Source of the DNA: Marsupella aquatica
Taxonomy: Eukaryota; Marchantiophyta
Length of the DNA stretch: 64,000 bases
Assembly: GCA_973895155.1 (NCBI GenBank)
Contig: OZ316891.1
Coordinates: 13,082,001-13,146,000, forward strand
Reading direction: 5' to 3'
The translations under genes and the position numbers were made by a program. Positions 58,504-64,000 of this stretch are shown here, piece after piece. How positions within the stretch are numbered: the stretch's first letter is position 1; each line of letters opens with the position of its first letter. The notes under the pieces were generated by a model, which was not told the DNA's origin, ran no database searches, and was given only the letters and a program-made list of their open reading frames with translations.

Positions 58504-61500
58504 TTGATTGTTGACTGCTTGGGGAAGGCAAGGTGTAAAAAGTAGTTCCCTTTCCAATATGCCCCTCACATTCGAAACTAAACAAATGAATGATATTTTC
58601 CAGGTGGTAATGTGTCAGCCACCTCGATGAAATTGCTATTTCAATTCTGAATTGAACCTGCTCTATCAGCGGCTTTGAGGTTGTTTGACCTTGAATCGGT
58701 TACCTATCCGAAAGGGCCACGTGAAACAGCCTTCTTTACCCTCAATGTAACCTATCCGTATCTACTTGGAGATTTGCTTTGCAGCCAGCTGATTTGGTGC
58801 GTGGAGGTTCCTATACCAAGTTGTAAGACACTGCGATGTCAGGTCGTTGCTAAATAGGAAACTCAGAAATTGGTTTTTGCCAGACTTGGTTTTATTAATG
58901 CATTCGTAGGCTCAGAACCTTGTCAGCGATCCTATGCATCCGCAGAAACTTCTGAGCTGGGAAATTTTCCAAATGCACCACAGACCGAGTGTCAACTCTA
59001 GAAATCTCGGAAGAGACAAGTTGATGGCTCAGAAGCATGCATGCCAGTGATGTGGACCTATGCAGCGCCTTTTATGCATGAGTAACTTGCGCTTCACAAA
59101 CCAGGTAGGGGACCTTGTCTAACTGCTAGCACCATGAGAGGAGGAAAGCAAGATTGTTGTCCGTTATTGTGTACTAGCCCAACCCATGCGCATGCACAGA
59201 AAGGGCTTCCTGCACCCAGAATCCCCATGCTTTCACAAAGTCTCAAGTATGTACGTCACCAGATAAATTGTGGCCTTTGGTTTCATTTTATGGAGTAGGT
59301 CATGAACAGTAGACTTTGATTGCAAAATATATTATAGGTAGCCCAATGCCCGTGCATTGCATAGTGTTGACCACAGTAAGTTATGTTGAGTGGAAGTGTA
59401 AGCAAGTGTAGAAGTGTTAGCAAGCATAAGTGAAATGACGAACACAACAACAAAATTTCAAAGAGTAAGTGAGCTTTAGGGACAGGGACTGGTTGGGCAT
59501 GCAAAAGATGCAACCTATAGGTCAATGTCATGGTTACAAAAAAATGTCACTATAATTGAACAGTCCAGAGCCCATGAGATGAGAAAGAAAGAGTGAGGTC
59601 ATGAGATGGGAAACAACGAGTGAGGACATGAAAAAGGAAGAATGAGATTGCACATTATTGTGTTTAGATGCTTTCAGAGGATATAAACTCGGGAGTTTTT
59701 GTTCGGGAGGATTTGTTTGCCATATAGGTAGGTCTCGCCAATGCCCTGAAGAAATAGTTAGCTGCGTAGATTTTGTTTCTCTCCCGAGCTTATCTACTTC
59801 TGGGGCACCTTGGCAGGAAGCACTGATGCAGTTTCTGGATCTTCTGTTCGCACTTTGTGCCGTTTTCGCAAGACTCGACATGGGATCACGCTCTAGTACT
59901 CGAGAATGTCCGTCTTATCACACAACACGGAAAGACAATCAGTAAGAAATCAGAGTTCCAGTCGAAACCTTGGTCATGACACGATAGAGTTCCAGTCGAA
60001 ACCTTTTACCTCTTCCGTCCTATATCCAGTCATTTCTTTGCCCTGCTCATTTCTTGTCCCTTTCGTCATGGACAGGGACAAATTCTCTTTGATGTTTTTA
60101 TTCATATTTCGCTGTAGAATGTAAATCTGTCAAAGTTTTTCTGCGGCCATTCAACACTAAGTAAAATAAAAATACTATCATCTCACATTAATTGAACTAA
60201 TGTGTTAAATGGTGGTTTCTGCTTCCATGCTGCAGGGCGATGTCAGTTTCTGCAAACGTCTTCTCCTGTCAAGCCAAGCATCGTGGTCCTTCTAGCTGCA
60301 TGTGAGGCCCACCCCCCTACATGCTCAAGAACCTCTATGGAAGTGATTCGAGTGTCTTGATGGGTTGAAGACATGGGAGAATTGAAAGAAAGAAATCTCA
60401 ATAATTGAAGGCCAAACTTTTTACGCTGAGATAAGGGTTTGCTTGCGATTTTTTTGTTTGTTTGATGTGTTAAAATCTCTCTTGAATCAGTGACATCCTG
60501 AGAGTTTGAATCTGAAACTGAAGTGTAGTTGACTTTTCATTTCTGACTGACTAAAGGAAGAATGAAAAGTCCACCTTCCTCGCCTATTCGCTTCATAATG
60601 TCGAGGACAGTGCTTAATTCTTCCCTCTGGGAAAACTGCTCGACTGCTCCATTTACAATTCTTCAAGATCTCATACGTGCGAGAAAATGCCTAACTAGAT
60701 CTGTAATTGTATGAGAGTTACTTGTCTGGTTTTGTATCAGTTTCAAAGAGGTGATGAGGCATTCTTGTGCTTGATCCACGTAGCAGGATGGTGCCAAAAA
60801 GCAAGATCATCAAATCACAACCAAACGAAGGAACGGAGTACATCAAAGATGCCCAGGATACACCTTTGCAGTCATGTAACGGCAATTTACTGGTGTTTGA
60901 CATCATCCTTCTAAGTCCACTCATATCTTCAATCTTGTTCCGTTCATACCCTATAACCTCAACTCTCAGGAAGGCTGTCTGTAGACGGGTGCGTGCGGTG
61001 AAGGCAAATTTGTAGCAAGTAATTCACCACAAGCTGCGTAATCTCAAGAGAAGTCTCGGCAACTCTCCCAAAGTTCATTCTACACACTTTGGTACATCCT
61101 AATTTCACACCTGAGGGTCCTCTAATGTCTCCCACCATATTATGAATTTTACCTGACACTTGCAACAAGCCAAATTCACAAGATATTAGCCACACACCAT
61201 GTGCCTAACCAGGGGCCAACCATTGACTGTACATTGCACTTATCCATCACACTACCAAAGAACAAAAGGTGTCAAACCAGATACGAGATCCCAAAGACAG
61301 GAAAGACATCACAATGCCACAGAGCAGAAAGCGCCAAGCCAAGCGACAAGATCCCAAAGACCCGAAACAAAGGAAAAACCCACGAAGATCAAAGGCACTT
61401 GAAGGTACCTCGGAGTTTGATCGTGGCTGTTGACATATGTGACCAGAGTAACACGTACTTTTAAGTTGCAATTGACCATGTGGCAGTACACGGGTACCGT

Positions 61501-61527
61501 TTAAGATGTCACGAAGAAATTTGAGTC
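58504..61527. other. Unassigned intergenic sequence
   Basis: Many short overlapping ORFs on both strands (for example 59534-59881 minus, 59658-59945 plus, 60767-61015 plus) without recognised domains. I see no RNA gene or clear transposon. Confidence 0.35.
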
Positions 61528-62370
61528 CAGTAATGTCATATTCTAAGTGACTAGCATGGACATTCTATGGCGTATGTGCTTTGAGTGTACCCTACCAGAG
61601 TTCTGATCTCCAACTTACCAAGAATGGGTCCATTGCTAAACTTACCAAGAATGGGTCCATTGCTAAACTTAGTTAGGAATGGGTTTGATGGTGGTATTTG
61701 TTTGATCAACCCCCAAAATGAAACTTGTTATTTGATAACCCCCTGAGGTCTATCAAGGGTCCAGATCTGAGATCGAAAGGTCCATCAACGGTCCAGATTG
61801 GGGAAAAGTACAGAGGGGGTTGATTAAGCAAACTTTTTCCAGAAGGGGGTCTACTAAGCATATCTCTCGGTTTGATGCTAAAATTTCTGGAGCATGGGTG
61901 AGATGCTAAAAGTACTCAAGCATGGATCAGTGAGCCTGGGTTGGCTACTAGAGTTAGTCAAACATGGGTTCATCAGTCAAATTAGCAGACCTTTGGTATT
62001 TATAATGCTAAATTTACGATAACCTGTAATTTGGACATTTTGCTTCGCTTGGCATCCCCCATATCACCTCCAGTAATGTCAGATTGTAAGTGACTAGCAT
62101 GGACATTTTATGGCCTACGTGCTTTGTGTACTCTACCAGACTTCTGATCTCCAATTTATTAAGCATGGGTCCATTGCTAAAATTAGTTAAGAATGCGTCC
62201 GATGCTAAAATTACTCTAGGAGGGATCAGTGAGTGGGTTGGCTACTAAAGTTAGTCAAACGTGGGTCCATGAGTGAAATTAGCAAACCATTGATACTTAT
62301 AATGCAAAAATTTATAATATCCTGTAATTTGTACATACATTTTGCTTTGCTTGGCATCTCCCATGTCACC
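61528..62370 (+). repeat. Tandem segmental duplication, about 300 bp unit, first copy interrupted
   Basis: TCCAGTAATGTCA at 61528 and 62069 starts two copies that run in parallel through GTGACTAGCATGGACATT, CTTCTGATCTCCAA and TTGGCTACTA.AGTTAGTCAA to a TTGGCATC.CCCAT.TCACC end (62068, 62370). The first copy has a 27-bp internal duplication (CTTACCAAGAATGGGTCCAT) and the 178-bp insertion described separately. Confidence 0.9.
61691..61868 (+). mobile_element. MITE family C insertion, 178 bp, with 9-bp target-site duplication
   Basis: The insert interrupts the first copy of the 61528-62370 duplication; the second copy shows the unfilled site (GCGTCCGATGCTAAAATTAC). It is flanked by the perfect nonamer GGTTTGATG at 61682-61690 and 61869-61877. 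Its ends (GTGGTATTTGTTTGATCAAC and the complement of CTACTAAGCATATCTCTC) match imperfectly, 15 of 24 by eye, and both arms carry repeated CAACCCCC blocks. A 9-bp duplication suits Mutator-like elements. There is no coding capacity. Confidence 0.82.
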
Positions 62371-62585
62371 CTAGGCTCTTGTGGGGACATTTGATCTCAT
62401 CTGGCCTTCTCCAGTGTCACTCTTGTTGCTTTTTACACATAGGGATGAAATAGCCGGATGATGCACTTTCTTCACGAATCCTTATATTTCTTTATAATAT
62501 TGTGCTTGTGCCTAATATCATATTCCCTTTTTTATTTTAAAACTTATTTACATGTTTAATTTTTTTTTGCTTCTACATTTATCTC

Positions 62586-62794
62586 CTTTCTAACTCTAGA
62601 GCAGGAGTTGTCACATTAGTTTGTTTACTTTCTAACTCTAGAGCAAAAATTGTCATATTAGTACCGTAAGACCCCTCATGAATTTTTTCTTTTCATGTTT
62701 GTACAAGGTGATGAGGCATTATCCCTGGGGTGAGCTCATGATTTTTTTATTTTCAGGTGTGTACAAGGTTATGAGGCATTACCCCCAAGGTGAG
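62586..62794 (+). repeat. Two adjacent tandem duplications (42-bp and 60-bp units)
   Basis: CTTTCTAACTCTAGAGCA starts at 62586 and 62628. CTCATGA.TTTTTT.TTTTCA, then GTACAAGGT.ATGAGGCATTA, starts at 62675 and 62735. Each pair has a few substitutions. Confidence 0.85.
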
Positions 62795-63578
62795 CCATGG
62801 AACCGCCATGGAACCCTTGGGCTAGCCTGGCCCGGGGATTCTGAAATTTGAATGCGAAATACAGTAAAATGCAAAGCAAGTGATAGACAGTGACAGATTA
62901 AATCATAGAAGAAATGAGTCGACGGCCAAGTACTCCTGCTTATTTGGTGTAATAAAAACGGTACAGTCTCAACCCACTAGAAGAGCTCGAGTTCAACTCG
63001 TCGAACTCCTGACTCAATGGTGATGGCCAAGACAACAGGGTATCAAACAATCCTACAATGACGCACATTGCGTGCTAGCTATCTTATCAGGCGGAAAAGC
63101 TCAGGTCAGCAGAAATCCAATGAGTTGCCTCAGAGTACCATTGCATAAGTGCATTCTCCACCTGTATATGACGTCTCTCGTTCGAACCACAAGAGGTCAA
63201 TACGTGCGAATTCGACAAATTCAGCTACATGTTAAGCTAAGTCTTTTGAGAAAGGGACGACTCGAGTGTCCTAAATCATGGAAAATTTGTAAAATTTGGT
63301 GAGTGACTACAAGTAGTGGCATTTATGAGCGATCATGCCAATCTTTCCTTCGTCTAATGCGGGGCAGATTCGTCCATGAACATTTTGGTCTCGTCTCAGC
63401 GTCTGAGGGCTGCCACAGCAGGTGGACCATTTCGGTTGCGGGAGTCGCAAAGAGTTGAAGCTTGATTGTCCGGCACATCTTCACGAAACTACTGGAGCCT
63501 TCCCCTTCAATTCACTTTCAGTACGCCAAGATTTTGTAAGTTCAGATGGTCGGATTTTGAAACCTGTCTCATCACAGT
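62795..63578. other. 3' flank of the sugar transporter and unassigned sequence
   Basis: The part nearest 63578 should include the 3' untranslated region of the minus-strand transporter gene. The ORF at 63422-63811 plus is the antisense shadow of its last exon. Nothing else is recognised. Confidence 0.4.
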
Positions 63579-64000
63579 CTAATTTGCTGGGATTAGAACC
63601 CGCTCGATCTCCTCCAAAGATTTCCCCTTGGTCTCAATCAAGTAATTTTGGATGTAAACCACAGCCAACAAGCAGACCGAGGCAAAGCCCACGTAGACTG
63701 AGCTCACACCGTACTTGGTTACAACTGGCAAAAAGTACAAACCAATTGCAAAGTTGCATATCTGCGGAGAGAAACGCAAACCGTCAGTCAAAAGGAGATG
63801 CAACGCCCTAGGCATGTTTTTGATAACTTCTTATCCGCTCAAACTTGACTGCGAGAAAGCGTTGACGAAAACTGTTTTGAGACACTATGTGGACAACCTC
63901 ACCCAACGTACTACTCCAATGCCGCATGAGCACCCCTCCATTAAGCAGATAAATTTTCTGATATGCATGCGAGATAACGAGTTGAGATCCTCACCCAATG
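63579..64000 (-). CDS. Plastidic glucose transporter (MFS sugar porter), C-terminal exons, truncated by the window edge
   Basis: The last exon is 63579-63761 (60 codons plus TAG). The previous exon shows only its last two codons, CAT TGG (His-Trp), at 64000-63995, followed by a GTGAGG donor, so the intron is 63762-63994. The peptide includes NFAIGLYFLPVVTKYG, VYVGFASVCLLAVVYI as the last membrane span, and the sugar-porter signature ETKGKSLEEIE. It closely resembles plant plastidic pGlcT proteins, which carry glucose from starch breakdown across the inner envelope. The gene starts beyond the right edge. A related vacuolar or plastid sugar porter is the main alternative, since only about 60 residues are visible. 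Confidence 0.85.

Overview
The window is nuclear DNA of a land plant. It carries four protein-coding genes interrupted by spliceosomal introns, one of them a plastid-type sugar transporter, set in long repeat-rich gene-free tracts. The ADF gene has the plant layout in which intron 1 follows the start codon directly. The ADF sequence, the short to medium introns (about 90 to 780 bases) and the purine-rich, GC-rich leader sequences suggest a bryophyte, possibly a liverwort. That placement is inference. Gene density is low: four genes in 64 kb.

Layout. Positions 1-1,250: an actin-depolymerizing factor gene (3 exons, + strand) with its leader. Positions 1,250-35,000: a gene-free tract of about 34 kb with small tandem duplications, miniature inverted-repeat elements (MITEs), tRNA-derived SINE-like heads, a long degenerate minisatellite, and ORFs I do not recognise. 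Positions 35,747-40,929: a complete 15-exon AFG1-like mitochondrial AAA+ ATPase gene, including one likely GC-AG intron. Positions 41,000-50,600: a second repeat tract with tandem arrays, a 720-bp Mutator-like element with about 150-bp terminal inverted repeats and transposase relics, two further MITE copies and a near-perfect foldback. Positions 50,690-57,806: a GC-rich leader or promoter region followed by a complete 10-exon P4-ATPase (phospholipid flippase, ALA family). Positions 57,807-63,500: mostly unrecognised sequence, with a tandem segmental duplication in which one copy was split by a 178-bp MITE. Positions 63,579-64,000 (- strand): the last exons of a plastidic glucose transporter that runs off the right edge.

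The four genes serve unrelated housekeeping roles: actin turnover, mitochondrial protein quality control, lipid asymmetry and sugar export from plastids. They do not form a pathway or cluster. I found no new multi-gene system. The most informative material is the repeat biology: three MITE families, two with target-site duplications, a MULE relic, and one minisatellite family at three loci, two of which share a flanking head in opposite orientation. The GC-AG intron is also notable. All exon coordinates were inferred by eye from splice signals, reading frame and family conservation, without transcript data.
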